Positions 27,301 to 38,100 of a stretch of 62,759 bases of DNA are shown here, one piece after another. The stretch's first letter is position 1, and each line of letters begins with the position of its first letter. A model generated the notes under the pieces. It saw only the letters and a list, made by a program, of their open reading frames with translations, made no database searches and had not been told where the DNA came from. The position numbers were made by a program, and so were the translations under genes. The DNA comes from a bacterium (GTDB lineage Bacteria; AUK180): NCBI GenBank assembly GCA_023133295.1, contig JAGLWT010000147.1:1-62759 (forward strand). Reading direction: 5' to 3'.

Positions 27301-28473
27301 TTACTTGGAGTATTTCTGTTTTAATTTGTAATAATCCGCTCTCAAATCTCCATCATATTCTTTCATAAACCTAGAAATCTTGTGAATTGGCAACATCAAT
27401 GAAAGAAAATGATCAGGGCTGCTACTCTTATCAAGGCACTCAAGAACTCTTTCGTTACTTATATATAGAGGTGAATATCTTTTTATCTCAATAACAAGAG
27501 GGTCGATGATAGAAACAAGCGATTGAAATTTCTCAAGCGCCATCCTAGAGTTTTCAACCTGTCTCTGGAAGTTTTCCCAAAAAGTTTTAGATAATGCTTT
27601 TTCTTGATCTGCTACTTCACTTATCATATCTTTATCAGCAGCCTGTATTTTAAGGAACTGCGAAAATTGGATAATTTGAAAAGTCTTCCCGTTCGTTTTT
27701 CTATAAAACTCTTCAACAAGCTCAAAGCGTGGATACAATGCTTCTTTGTTACTGATACACCACCAATCATTTTTCTCCTCAGATGATACAAATATTATGT
27801 GAGCTTTGTACTTCTTAGCAATTGACAATATTGTATTCCATATTACGATATCACCTACTGAATTCTGTTCCTTCTTCTGATCCTTCAGTCCAGGAGGAAT
27901 CATATATTCAGCTCTCCTTTCAATGTCAGTCTTCAGATCATCATTTGACATTTCCAGTTTAGCAATCACATTTTCCATTAACAGTTCTTTGTACATATTA
28001 CTTATGGGATCGTTCCAATTCCAATTTTGTATTTTTTCCCTTAATTTTATGATGGTCTTTCGATATTTATTAATTCTAGTATTAATTTCTCTTTCAAGTT
28101 TTGTTAAATCTTTAAATTGCTTTAAATCCGAAAATATGGGATATTCTTCATGCTTAACATTTTCAATTCTGCTTAACTTTCCACATATTTTTTGATATAA
28201 TTCCTTGATTTTTTCGGGTCTATTTTTAACAAATTCCCTAATAACATGCTCAGGAATAAGCAACCTCTTTTGATCTATTAGTGCTTTATATTTTTCTTTG
28301 ATTTCCTGTAAATCTAATTTCCCAATTGAAAAAAGAAGGAGAAGAACATTAGTGTCAATAACGTATATTGCTTTATTGTTAATCTCATCTACTGATTTTA
28401 TATTCATATGTAGTAGGTTCTCGTGAGAGGGATAAATCTCATTCAAGTCAATTGAAAATTCATCTTTTCCCAT
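27301..28473 (-). CDS. PIN_8-type (PIN-like) nuclease
   Basis: 390 aa. The PIN start motif AIYVIDTNVLLLLF has Asp40; LLIPEHVIREFVKNRPEKI provides the second acidic position; IIFVSSEEKNDWW near residue 230 contributes later acidic residues. This is the pattern of the large PIN-like (PF18476-type) domain with a long helical insert and a helical C-terminus. Likely a metal-dependent RNase. AGGAGA precedes the ATG and the gene lies 10 bp after the AAA-TOPRIM gene, so the two form a two-gene unit: an ATPase/TOPRIM sensor plus an RNase. Confidence 0.75.
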   Translation of the reverse strand: MGKDEFSIDLNEIYPSHENLLHMNIKSVDEINNKAIYVIDTNVLLLLFSIGKLDLQEIKEKYKALIDQKRLLIPEHVIREFVKNRPEKIKELYQKICGKLSRIENVKHEEYPIFSDLKQFKDLTKLEREINTRINKYRKTIIKLREKIQNWNWNDPISNMYKELLMENVIAKLEMSNDDLKTDIERRAEYMIPPGLKDQKKEQNSVGDIVIWNTILSIAKKYKAHIIFVSSEEKNDWWCISNKEALYPRFELVEEFYRKTNGKTFQIIQFSQFLKIQAADKDMISEVADQEKALSKTFWENFQRQVENSRMALEKFQSLVSIIDPLVIEIKRYSPLYISNERVLECLDKSSSPDHFLSLMLPIHKISRFMKEYDGDLRADYYKLKQKYSK

Positions 28474-28483
28474 TTTATATCTC

Positions 28484-30427
28484 CTATGAATTATGCTTCT
28501 TGATGAAGCTGTATATTTTTTTGGTTAATTTTTTCGCTTCTTCACTTAAATCATCCCATTCCGTTGTCAAGGAAACGATGTCTCTGCAAAAGGGTTTTTT
28601 CCTCTTTTTGCCTGTTTCATATTTCTTGTTCCCTTGATATTTCTTTTCCTTTAAATATCCATCTAAATACTTAAAGAGCTTTCTTAGTTTAAAATCATTT
28701 TCTTTAAAGTCGATTTTGATATCCACTTTGTCTTTAATAAACTTTTCCTTCAGAACTTTCGTAGAGATGTAGTTTTCAATTTCCCCATTATCCAAAAGTA
28801 TAAAATCATCTCCAAATATCTGTTTCATCCTCTTATCTATTTTCATATTTTTTTTGTATACAATATCATTTTTACTATTTTCTTCAATCTGAGAATCGTT
28901 ATCCTTTATAAGGAGAATATTTCTTGTAAAAGAATTAATCTCTACTCCTTCTTCTTCGCATGATCCCCAATGACGGAGGCTGTCACAACCATGGTATTCC
29001 ATAAAGGTGAAATGTGTACTTTCTACAAAAATTTGATTTGTCTTGTCATGTTCATGATGGTGATCCATGAATATTTCCAACCATTTGCGCAAGTACAGAA
29101 TGTCTGTGATTCCTTCCACCCATATCGTGCAATTTGAAAGCATGACGGAGGTGTTGCGAACCCCCAACAAGGACATCATATATTGATCAGGTTTCTGTCT
29201 GTGTTGTACCTCATATCTCGGCTTTTCGATTGTGAATTCCGGTTTTTTATTAACAGTGAATAAAGAAACCATGTTATTATTTAAACTCAAATCCAAGAGA
29301 TGATTGGAGTGTGTTGTTATAAAAAACACTGCTTTAGGCCACCTTTCATCATCAGTCAATACTTCAACTAACCTTCGCTGCATTTCGGGGTGTAGAAATA
29401 ATTCAGGCTCTTCGATGAAGAATATTCCTTCCTCTTCCATAAAAAGTGGAAAGGTTATTAATATAATTGATTGGATCCCGTCTCCCAATTCGTAAATAGG
29501 GTATTCTTCATTGCCAATTTTCACGTTGATCACATCACTTGAGAGTTTTGGAATCAATGTTACTAGCTGGTCATTAAAAAATTCTGTGCTCAGAAAATGT
29601 TCATATCTTTTAATTCTATCTCGATCCGGTTGGTCTCCAAGTAAATGCTTTCTTAATTCTTCATAAAATGTAAGTCCCGTGTACATTGTAAAATCAGTTC
29701 TCTTTGGTATTGGTTCATCCAGATCCTTTTCTCTTGGGAAATAATCTTTCTCTGTTCTCTGATAGTAAATATCCTTATCCTCAACACTTATGGAATCGAA
29801 TGGTCTTAATCCTCTTAGGATTGGAATATATATCCTATTGTTAAGGAAATTAAATTCATTTCTCACGGTGTCATTCAAAATAAATTTTCCATCTTCAAGA
29901 TAAAGGATTCCATTTTCTAAGAAGTAATCGATCTCATGGTGGGCTTTCGCATGAAGATGAGGCAGATACCCACTATCGCGTTCGTATCCAGTCATAATTT
30001 TATTGAATAGATCACTTAGGATTGTTGGTGAATTCCCATGATTAATTTTCTTGGAAGCACTTTGAAGAAACATTTTATGTTCTTCATCTGAAAATATTGT
30101 TTTGTTTTCTTTGATAACAAGCTCAATTAACCTAGATAATCTTAATAAAATGCTTTTATTATAAAATGCATAATCCCAATGATAGTCAATTTTCACTTTA
30201 TAGTCTTTTATCATTAATAATTCTCTGAGAAATCTGCTTTTCCCTGAATTATTTGGCCCAACAAAAATATTTACTTTTGATAACCCAGTTAATCGATAAT
30301 GCATCCCGTGCCCATCTACGGAAAGATATTTCTCTAAATAACCATACTTGGCCTGAATCTTTTCTATATATTCCTTTCTATTATCATAATCTATTGGCCA
30401 ATTCTCAAAGTAAATTTCTCTAAACAC
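28484..30427 (-). CDS. OLD-like AAA ATPase-TOPRIM nuclease
   Basis: 647 aa, GTG start with GGAG seven bases upstream. Walker A is GPNNSGKS at residues 57-64; Walker B IFFIEEPELFLHPEMQRRL near 335, followed by FFITTHSNHLLDLS, the ABC-like AAA_15/21 signature. A C-terminal TOPRIM domain starts IWVEGITDILYLRKW near 432 (catalytic Glu) and has the DxD in LLIKDNDSQ near 508. This is the OLD/GajA architecture. The partner is a PIN protein, not a GajB helicase, and not the AriB of PARIS. An anti-phage role is inferred from architecture and island context. Confidence 0.82.
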   Translation of the reverse strand: MFREIYFENWPIDYDNRKEYIEKIQAKYGYLEKYLSVDGHGMHYRLTGLSKVNIFVGPNNSGKSRFLRELLMIKDYKVKIDYHWDYAFYNKSILLRLSRLIELVIKENKTIFSDEEHKMFLQSASKKINHGNSPTILSDLFNKIMTGYERDSGYLPHLHAKAHHEIDYFLENGILYLEDGKFILNDTVRNEFNFLNNRIYIPILRGLRPFDSISVEDKDIYYQRTEKDYFPREKDLDEPIPKRTDFTMYTGLTFYEELRKHLLGDQPDRDRIKRYEHFLSTEFFNDQLVTLIPKLSSDVINVKIGNEEYPIYELGDGIQSIILITFPLFMEEEGIFFIEEPELFLHPEMQRRLVEVLTDDERWPKAVFFITTHSNHLLDLSLNNNMVSLFTVNKKPEFTIEKPRYEVQHRQKPDQYMMSLLGVRNTSVMLSNCTIWVEGITDILYLRKWLEIFMDHHHEHDKTNQIFVESTHFTFMEYHGCDSLRHWGSCEEEGVEINSFTRNILLIKDNDSQIEENSKNDIVYKKNMKIDKRMKQIFGDDFILLDNGEIENYISTKVLKEKFIKDKVDIKIDFKENDFKLRKLFKYLDGYLKEKKYQGNKKYETGKKRKKPFCRDIVSLTTEWDDLSEEAKKLTKKIYSFIKKHNS

Positions 30428-30436
30428 TTTACTCTC

Positions 30437-30571
30437 CTATTTCTTCAATTCCACATCAATATTCTCAAATATTTTATTCAGCTCATCCTTAAATTGGTCT
30501 AGTTCATCGTTGATATTTCGGATTAAAGTTGAGATTTCTGATTTAATATCCATCTTGATCACAGCATTCAT
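30437..30571 (-). CDS. Short coiled-coil leader ORF (copy C)
   Basis: 44-codon ORF (MNAVIKMDIKSEISTLIRNI, then NDELDQFKDELNKIFENIDV and ELKK) ending nine bases before the GTG of the AAA-TOPRIM gene. It may begin at Met7 (30553). Shares its core with the ORF at 24651-24767 and the fragment at 26835-26888. The close spacing allows translational coupling to the ATPase gene. Confidence 0.55.
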   Translation of the reverse strand: MNAVIKMDIKSEISTLIRNINDELDQFKDELNKIFENIDVELKK

Positions 30572-30623
30572 CCCTATTCGGCACCTTGTCAATCATTAGT
30601 AATACTTCTATAGGATATTTGAA

Positions 30624-33600
30624 TCATATTTTCTCCTTGTCAGATATTTCCTTTTTTCGTTGCTCTATTACAGGGCGGAAAATCTCTTTTAATCTGTAGT
30701 AGCCCGCCACTTTGGAATTAAGTATTTCTTCAATCCCGTATATTTCATTAAGATTACTCATTTTAATAATAGAAACCATTATACCTGAGAGATATTGACC
30801 CACTCCGTCTAATTTTACCTTATTTTTATTTAAATAATTAATCATAAAATATTCCATCAGTAAGTTTATAATATGTGACAAATAATTTGCTTTTTTCTCA
30901 ACATTTATACTTAGGCCCCATATTTTATGAAGGAAACTATTAAATACTTCTATGAACGATTTGTGCATAGACCCTTCTAATAATATTTGATTCACCAAAT
31001 GTTCAAAGCGTAATGATATTGAAAAACCATCCTCTTTGGTTATGAGGAACAAATCCTGACCTGTAAAACTAAGGAAAATATAGAATCTCTCTGCTAGTTT
31101 ACCGATACATAGAGAATACATTTTCTGGTCTATAATTGATTTCTCTCTTAGAATTTCCAATAATATTCTCGTATTTGAGGACTGAACACCTTCTTCAGTT
31201 TGAATAAGCTCAAGGAAAGGTAAATCATCAGTCATGACAGTACAATTAGGTGTTTTTGCATATTTCACTAAGTCAACCATCCAATCTTCAAATATATCAT
31301 ATTGTTCGATTTTACACTTTAGAGAGTTGTCAGGTTCAATGATTACCACTTCATTACTCTTTCTAAGGTAATCCCACAATTTTCTAAGTGAAGCATCTTC
31401 ATATTGAAGTAATTCTCTTTGAATTTTATTAAAAAGACTTCGCGGTATATAGAAATTCTTATTTAATTCAGGAAGAAAACCCAATAAGTTCATGTAATTG
31501 AGGTTCAATAATGACGAATAATCAAAAATAATATTCTCAGACCCATTGAAATTGTCTCTAATCCTAGCTTGAAATTCTATTGTTTGAACAGTATATTTTA
31601 AAGTTAAATTTAAATCTCTTTGGTTATTAATAATTTTTGAATAAGGCTCCTTCAGCCAAGATTCAAGTGAGTAAGATGGTAAATTGTTTGTTGTAAATAT
31701 CTTTACCATTTCTTGGTATTCTTTATTCTTTTTTTGAACAATCTTAACTATTTCATTACTTATTTCTCCCTCTTCATTAAATATTTTAATCGCAGTAAGC
31801 ATCTTATCTTTTGGAAATTCTTGGTTATATTCAACGGCAGAATTTATAAATCTGTCGGTTTCCCCGTCATTTGAATATCTGTAATTTATAGAATTACTGT
31901 GCATCATCACTTTCTTGCGTAAATCAACATCTCTAACATGTTGACTGAGTTCTTTTGCCTTATTTGAGCAGGAAATTGCTAAATTCTTATTATTTAGTAA
32001 AATCTCAATAATTGACATATTCAATAAATAGTAAATCTTATCAATGTCATTCTCTATTACTCGATGATCTGTTAATACTTTTCTCGAAATTTCAGGTGCT
32101 CCATAAAATAGAAACAACTCCGAAATATTCAGCCTTTCGTTAAATGAAATAGAATCCCAATTAGAAGAATTTCTTAATACACGATAGGCTGAATCAAATT
32201 GGGAGTTAATAATCTCATTAGTAAAATCTATTATTTCAAGTTGAGCCTGGTCAACTTGATTGAGTTCATTTACATTCAGGCTCTCTCGCGTGCTTAAGAA
32301 CTCACTTGAATCATAAGCCATTGACATGACAAGACAGCTTATTAATAGTACTTTTAATTCATTCATTAGTAAAGGGTTATTCATATTGTTGGCAAGGACT
32401 AGCCCGGCACGAATATGATTCAATATTTCCTGCAATTTTCTCTTGTCTGGATGCGAAGGAATAATTTGAAACTTGAATTTCGAATTCAACATATATTCTT
32501 GATAATATACTTTAATTGCCAAATAGTGGAAATGAAATTTTTCACCTTCTATCTTCTTAATCCTATTTAAAAACTTCAGAGCTGTTTCGATTTTATTCAT
32601 TCCAACATAAATTTCACCTAGCAGTGACAATAATATTGGCGATTTGTTAACGATTTCCTTCACTCTACTTGTTTTATATAATTCAAGAGCTCCTTCTTCT
32701 CCTTGTGAGCGTATCGTAACTAACAATAAACTATTTAAAACAATTTCATCATCTCTCTTTTTATCCTCTTTCCAGATTTTTTTTAGAATTTTATAGCTCT
32801 CATTCAAGTTATCACTTCCACCAATATTATAAAGGAGTAGTGCCATGTTTATTCTAGTCGGAATAAAATCTGGGGATATTATAAGTACTTTTGTAAAATA
32901 TTCTTTTGCTTTTTCATAATTCCCACCCATAAATTTCGGAAGATTATAACAAAGTCCTAAATTATTTAATATCCTCAATTTCTCTCTATTGTCACCCTCT
33001 TTTAGCTGCCTCTCTAATAAACACAATTTTCCTATTGCTAACTTATAATCTCCTAAATCAATATCCCTTGAGGCCTCATCAATTTGAATGGTCAAGCTAG
33101 TATTAATGCCCTTCTGAGGAGATAGAACTTTTAAAATGTCTTGTACCCCGATGTCTACGCTTGTCAATATCTCGCTAGAGAAGGAAGGGCGAAAATACTT
33201 ATTCTTCACTGATGGAAATCTATTTACCCTAGAATCTAATTTGATGCTATCCCAGAAGTAGACTTGGGTGAATTTCAAAGTCTTACTATAATTTTTCGTT
33301 TGATCTTTAGCTGTCGGAGAAATTTTCGATGCTACACAAAATATTACTTTATCTGGTACAAATTTCTGATCTTTTTTACAAAACTTTTTCAATTTATCTA
33401 TTTCTTCCTTAAAATGGGCAAATGAAATTCTCTTATATCGTTTACATTGAAAGTAACATTTATAATCCTTTCCATTTCTATTTGTCTCAACTGCTACAAT
33501 ATCACGAGTCTTATCTCCAGGACCATCGTAATATTCTACGTCGTAATATTCCTCTGAGTTATCTACAAGCTGAAAGCACATCTCTGAAAATTGATCTGGT

Positions 33601-33677
33601 GATAATGAAAGAAAATCCAGATTCTTTTGAGTAAACTCAATTTTTGCTCTATCTTGGATGTTTTCGTTTTTCTTCAT
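30624..33677 (-). CDS. Restriction endonuclease-TPR-PIN-like fusion protein
   Basis: 1017 aa, three parts. Residues 1-170 look like an Mrr-type endonuclease: GPGDKTRDIVAV (Asp59) and CYFQCKRY (Gln77-x-Lys79), the D-(Q/E)xK catalytic pattern. Residues about 185-620 are helical TPR-like repeats (NNLGLCYNLPKFMGGNYEKA, YFTKVLIISPDFIPTRINMA). Residues about 712-815 have a PIN-like plan: NIIFDYSSLLNL, FYIPRSLFNKIQREL and CTVMTDDLPFLELI with paired Asp. The C-terminal 200 residues are helical. It could sense through TPR and cut DNA and/or RNA. The domain calls are from motif reading only. Confidence 0.6.
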   Translation of the reverse strand: MKKNENIQDRAKIEFTQKNLDFLSLSPDQFSEMCFQLVDNSEEYYDVEYYDGPGDKTRDIVAVETNRNGKDYKCYFQCKRYKRISFAHFKEEIDKLKKFCKKDQKFVPDKVIFCVASKISPTAKDQTKNYSKTLKFTQVYFWDSIKLDSRVNRFPSVKNKYFRPSFSSEILTSVDIGVQDILKVLSPQKGINTSLTIQIDEASRDIDLGDYKLAIGKLCLLERQLKEGDNREKLRILNNLGLCYNLPKFMGGNYEKAKEYFTKVLIISPDFIPTRINMALLLYNIGGSDNLNESYKILKKIWKEDKKRDDEIVLNSLLLVTIRSQGEEGALELYKTSRVKEIVNKSPILLSLLGEIYVGMNKIETALKFLNRIKKIEGEKFHFHYLAIKVYYQEYMLNSKFKFQIIPSHPDKRKLQEILNHIRAGLVLANNMNNPLLMNELKVLLISCLVMSMAYDSSEFLSTRESLNVNELNQVDQAQLEIIDFTNEIINSQFDSAYRVLRNSSNWDSISFNERLNISELFLFYGAPEISRKVLTDHRVIENDIDKIYYLLNMSIIEILLNNKNLAISCSNKAKELSQHVRDVDLRKKVMMHSNSINYRYSNDGETDRFINSAVEYNQEFPKDKMLTAIKIFNEEGEISNEIVKIVQKKNKEYQEMVKIFTTNNLPSYSLESWLKEPYSKIINNQRDLNLTLKYTVQTIEFQARIRDNFNGSENIIFDYSSLLNLNYMNLLGFLPELNKNFYIPRSLFNKIQRELLQYEDASLRKLWDYLRKSNEVVIIEPDNSLKCKIEQYDIFEDWMVDLVKYAKTPNCTVMTDDLPFLELIQTEEGVQSSNTRILLEILREKSIIDQKMYSLCIGKLAERFYIFLSFTGQDLFLITKEDGFSISLRFEHLVNQILLEGSMHKSFIEVFNSFLHKIWGLSINVEKKANYLSHIINLLMEYFMINYLNKNKVKLDGVGQYLSGIMVSIIKMSNLNEIYGIEEILNSKVAGYYRLKEIFRPVIEQRKKEISDKEKI

Positions 33678-33796
33678 AATTCTCTAGAACCTAATAGTTC
33701 AAATATAATAAGGTGGTTAATATCAGGACATCGTTTGCTATTGATAATAACGGTGTTCATAATCTGATTCTTGTATTTTACCATTTCTCTCCATTC

Positions 33797-35119
33797 TCAA
33801 TTTGTAATTGCTTCCTTAACATCCTGAGATAAATTACATATAATATTATTTCCTTGTGAAAGGATCTGCTCCAGCACTTCTCGAGTAAAATGACTATAAA
33901 GGATTTTCAAAACCAAACAAATCTCAGCAGATGTATTAGACCTTGAGTGGTCATGCTCAATTGGGAAAGTGAGCTCTTTTCTTATTTCATCAGTATAAAT
34001 GATATATTCACTTGTAGGAGAAGGCATATTATCCTGAAGAATTCCGAAAATCACAAGTAAAGCATCAAGAAGGATATTTGAAGGAAACATATTTGTAAAT
34101 AACAGTCCTAGTTTTTCATAATAAATTCGTTTCGTTCCTTGATTCACACCTTGGATTTCACTACAGAATTCAATTAACCTGTTTATTAGAATATTTGAAA
34201 AGCCCCAGTCTAAATCATTAATTATTAGAAATTCATTATTTTGAACATATTTTCTAAGAGAATTTACCGGGTTTGTCACAATAATATCCCAATAGAAGGA
34301 AATGCTACATTTTCCGTACTTCGAATCAAGCCCCGCGTTTAATAATTGTTCTCTAACGATTCCATAACTGCTAGAAATATTATTGGGATTATTAGTAAAA
34401 GAGAAGAAATTCTTAATGAGCTTTCCATATTCTACAATAGAGTCATCAATAATATTCTTCTTTTGATTCTTCCGTTTTGACACTTTCTGATAATATATAT
34501 AATGGATCTGAATAATATCCTTGAAATTGCTTGTGAAGATATCTTCATTAAAGTATAGGCTAATATTTGAATTTAGACTTTCTAGGAGTTGCAAGCGAAG
34601 ATTTGCATTTAATTTTTTACTCGATATCTTTTTAAGAAAATATTCAAAATACTTCTCTCTCTCTTTCTTTGAAAGATCATTTATCTCAATAATAGTATTA
34701 AGAAGTTCCTTCAGTTCATTATTCGTTAATTTATAAAGGTATTTAATGCGCAGTTCACTCCTGAAATGTGAGTTCCATTCAATCAGCCTGAAAATGGTTT
34801 TTACTAAATCTATAAAGAATAGAAATATTGTTGGGATTAATATTAAACCAATAGATCTACAAAAATGTGAAGCAAATAAAATAATGAATAGTATTATTCC
34901 GTAAAATAGGAAAAGCATAGTACATAATACTTTTCTGTGGAAGATTATTCCATCAAACTCGTCCTTTGTTTGAGCCTGGACTTCATGTTTTAGCAGAAGT
35001 TTCAGCACAGGAACAACAATATTTACCAGAATTACAACAATTACCGCCTTTGTCAATAAATTAAGAGGAATAAATGCAAATATGTAATCTGAGAAATCTG
35101 CAATATTTTGAATAATCAC
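33797..35119 (-). CDS. Membrane protein coupled to the type IIG enzyme
   Basis: 440 aa. Three hydrophobic segments in the first 120 residues (AVIVVILVNIVVPVLKLLL, LCTMLFLFYGIILFIILFAS, SIGLILIPTIFLFFIDLV), then a 320-residue soluble helical domain. No family recognised. Its start overlaps the stop of the restriction-modification gene by 4 bp (ATGA type), so translation is coupled. A membrane partner on a type IIG enzyme is unusual; it may be a back-up effector triggered when restriction fails. Confidence 0.6.
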   Translation of the reverse strand: MIIQNIADFSDYIFAFIPLNLLTKAVIVVILVNIVVPVLKLLLKHEVQAQTKDEFDGIIFHRKVLCTMLFLFYGIILFIILFASHFCRSIGLILIPTIFLFFIDLVKTIFRLIEWNSHFRSELRIKYLYKLTNNELKELLNTIIEINDLSKKEREKYFEYFLKKISSKKLNANLRLQLLESLNSNISLYFNEDIFTSNFKDIIQIHYIYYQKVSKRKNQKKNIIDDSIVEYGKLIKNFFSFTNNPNNISSSYGIVREQLLNAGLDSKYGKCSISFYWDIIVTNPVNSLRKYVQNNEFLIINDLDWGFSNILINRLIEFCSEIQGVNQGTKRIYYEKLGLLFTNMFPSNILLDALLVIFGILQDNMPSPTSEYIIYTDEIRKELTFPIEHDHSRSNTSAEICLVLKILYSHFTREVLEQILSQGNNIICNLSQDVKEAITN

Positions 35120-38100
35120 CCTCTCTCTCTTCCCTCCACAATCCCAATCTCTTCAGCCGTTAATCCGTACAATTCATAAACCATTGAATCAATTTCACCA
35201 TCTGTTTTATTTATTTCTTCCTTTATAGAAAGAACCTCTTTTTTTGTTTCTTCAAAATCTTCAATCCAATATTCATCAAACTTTTTTTCGTCTATGCTTC
35301 TACTGAATTTAAGTTTAGCAATTTTCTTAATCTCTTTCTTAAAATTCTCGAAAGACAACTCATAAAAATTCTTCAGTTTATTAGAAATTTTCTCTATATT
35401 TAGATTTTGTTTGACTCTGTTTAGGAATTTAGTTTTTTTGTCTGAAAATTCTTTGTTTAGTTTCAGCATCAGGTCGGCTTTTTCTATGAGCGGTTTTTGT
35501 TGTTCTAAAGAGATGTTTTTTATTGGTATTTTCTTCCAGTCGTCAGGATAACTATCTATCTTTCCTCTACTTTCAAATTTTAGAAAATATGCAATTAATC
35601 TGGAGTTAATTATAGCGAGTAGATACCTCAAATCAAATTTTTTTGATGTTTTTTCCAACTTTTCTCGTTCTTTCCCGATGTTAGTAAAATATTTCCTGAT
35701 GTTTGAATTTCCAACATCCTTTAACTCATCATACGGCACCCCCACGATAATTGTATTATCGCATATATGGGATTCTTTATCAATTGTTGCTATCCTTTTT
35801 TGTCTTGATAATAACAACTTCTCATGCGTATAAAGTTCAGGAAAAGTAGGTCTAACTAATCTATTCGGACAACGGTCTGTACCCCACTCAACAAATTTTT
35901 CATCTTTAATCGTGTAACGCTCAAGATATTTTCCTTCTGTATAACACCTATTGTTTTTATCTGTTTTAGTATCTGAAATTAAATCTATCTTCCTGAATTT
36001 ATATTCTTTATCATGTTTGTCGCTATTCAATCGTAATCCATAACTTACATAGCAAATATATCCAAGTTTGACAACATTCTCAAAGTCAAAAGATATTTTT
36101 GAGGACTCCAAGATAAAAGCACCACGCCCCTCAATGGATCCCAGATTCTTTACATTTGATATTTCTTTTGAGTGGCGTATTCTTCTACTCTTTGATTTTG
36201 TTTTCCTGTTCTTTACAAAAATTATTTTATTCCTTATTCCAACATTTTCAAAAATGTAACTCTCTGGAAAAAAATCTATTTGATATAGTGAAAAATCCTC
36301 AAGAATCATTTTTACGAGAGTTGTGGTATAATCTGCTTTACCAATTGTGTCAGGAATAATCATTGAAAAATTACCACTCTCTTTTAGAATGCTCAATCCC
36401 AGTTCAACAAACGGGATATACAAGTCCCACATTTTGTAAGGAGTTGTAAACTTTTTCTCAATAAATTGTCTTTCAATAATTTTTTCATTGTCTCTTGCCT
36501 TAACATAAGGCGGATTCCCAATCACAACATCAAATTTAAACGGAAATTCATCATCCCAATTAAACGCTTTATCGCCAGCAATTTCAGGATCATCAATCAA
36601 CGAGTTACCACATTTAATATTATCATCCAAATTACTTAATTTCTTACCCTTATTTGCAGTTTTCAGCCATAGGGACAATTTGGTGATTTCAACGGATTCA
36701 GAGTTTATATCCACTCCATAGAGGTTATTCTGAAGAATTGATTTGTCTACTTCGTGAGGATCGAAAAGTTGAGCTACTTTTTCTAGTTGCCTTAATTCAT
36801 TGTGAACTCGTTTGTGTTCATTCCAAAGGTAGTTAAAAGCAGCAATCAAGAAAGCGCCAGAGCCACATGCAGGATCAAGAACCTTTATCTTGGCAAGATA
36901 ATTGTTCTTATAGTCCGCCAAAATCCTTTTTTGCTTATTAACTTTGTCTCTAGAATGCTTTTTTTTCACTTCCTCGTATCTGTCTTTCAACCATTTTCCT
37001 ACTGTATTCTCGACAATATAATTCGTTATATATTCAGGAGTATAGTAAACTCCTTCTTTTTTCCTCTTTGATTTTGATTTTCCAACTTCCTTTCCCTCAA
37101 AAGAAGCCTTCATCTCTTCCAAGTCTGATATGGACTGCTCAAAAATATGCCCTAAGATGTTGACGCTCAACTCGGCTTCATCTCCAAAATCATAGTCTCT
37201 GCTGATATTCCTGATTTCTTCAAAAATGCTATTGGGAATTTTGAGTTCATTCAGTTCCAAATCCACTTCAAAAAGTCCACCATTATATCCATTTTCAATT
37301 ACCAGCTCCCCATACTCTCCGCCTTTATTAATTACATTGAATAATTCTTTTACCCGCTCCCAAATAGTTGACAAGAATTTCTTGTAGTACTTATCGTCAA
37401 GCTGCTCACAAATAATGTTGTGAAGTATGTTGGTTGGTAGAAGATGGTTTCTGGAATCCTCGCAAAACCAGCAGAATATTATACGATCTAAAAACTTCTG
37501 GACAAGTCGGAGAAGTTCATCCTTATTCTTCCTGTTATCCGATTCAACATTGTCGTATTCAGAATTTTTTTCAAGCAGCTTTTGAAAGATTTCTTGCCGT
37601 AAGGACTTGTACTTCTTATAAAATTCGTTTTGAATCTGTTTCTCTTCAGTTCCCTGCCTACCCAATATCTCTTCTGTAAATGATTTGCCTGCTACGGAAA
37701 TGAGATTTTGTTCTGAAAGGATAATCATGAATTTTCTTAATTCATTTTCATCTGATAGTGGGAAATGCTTTCCTTTAAATTCTTCTGGAACTACAAAGAA
37801 AAATCTTGCACATCTATTTTTCCCCGACTCCTTGTGATACAATCTGATTTCATTAAAATTGGTTACTATTCCCCAAGATGCTTCATTGTAGGTATTTAGG
37901 TAATTCCAACATTGATTAACTGGAGAAAGTCTATCCTTCCTATTAGAGGATTTTTCCAAATCACTTGAATTTGGATCCTTAAACTCGATAAGAACTTGAG
38001 CTACTTGGTTTTCTTTGGTAAAATAGCCTAAAGAAGAATCAGCTTGCCCTGAAGTATTATCCTTCTGTCCTGCTCCGGGAATACTGAACTTATGATTTAT

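Noticed and set aside
28484..30427. Classifying the AAA-TOPRIM gene as Gabija GajA
   Set aside because: No UvrD/GajB helicase beside it; the partner is a PIN-domain protein.
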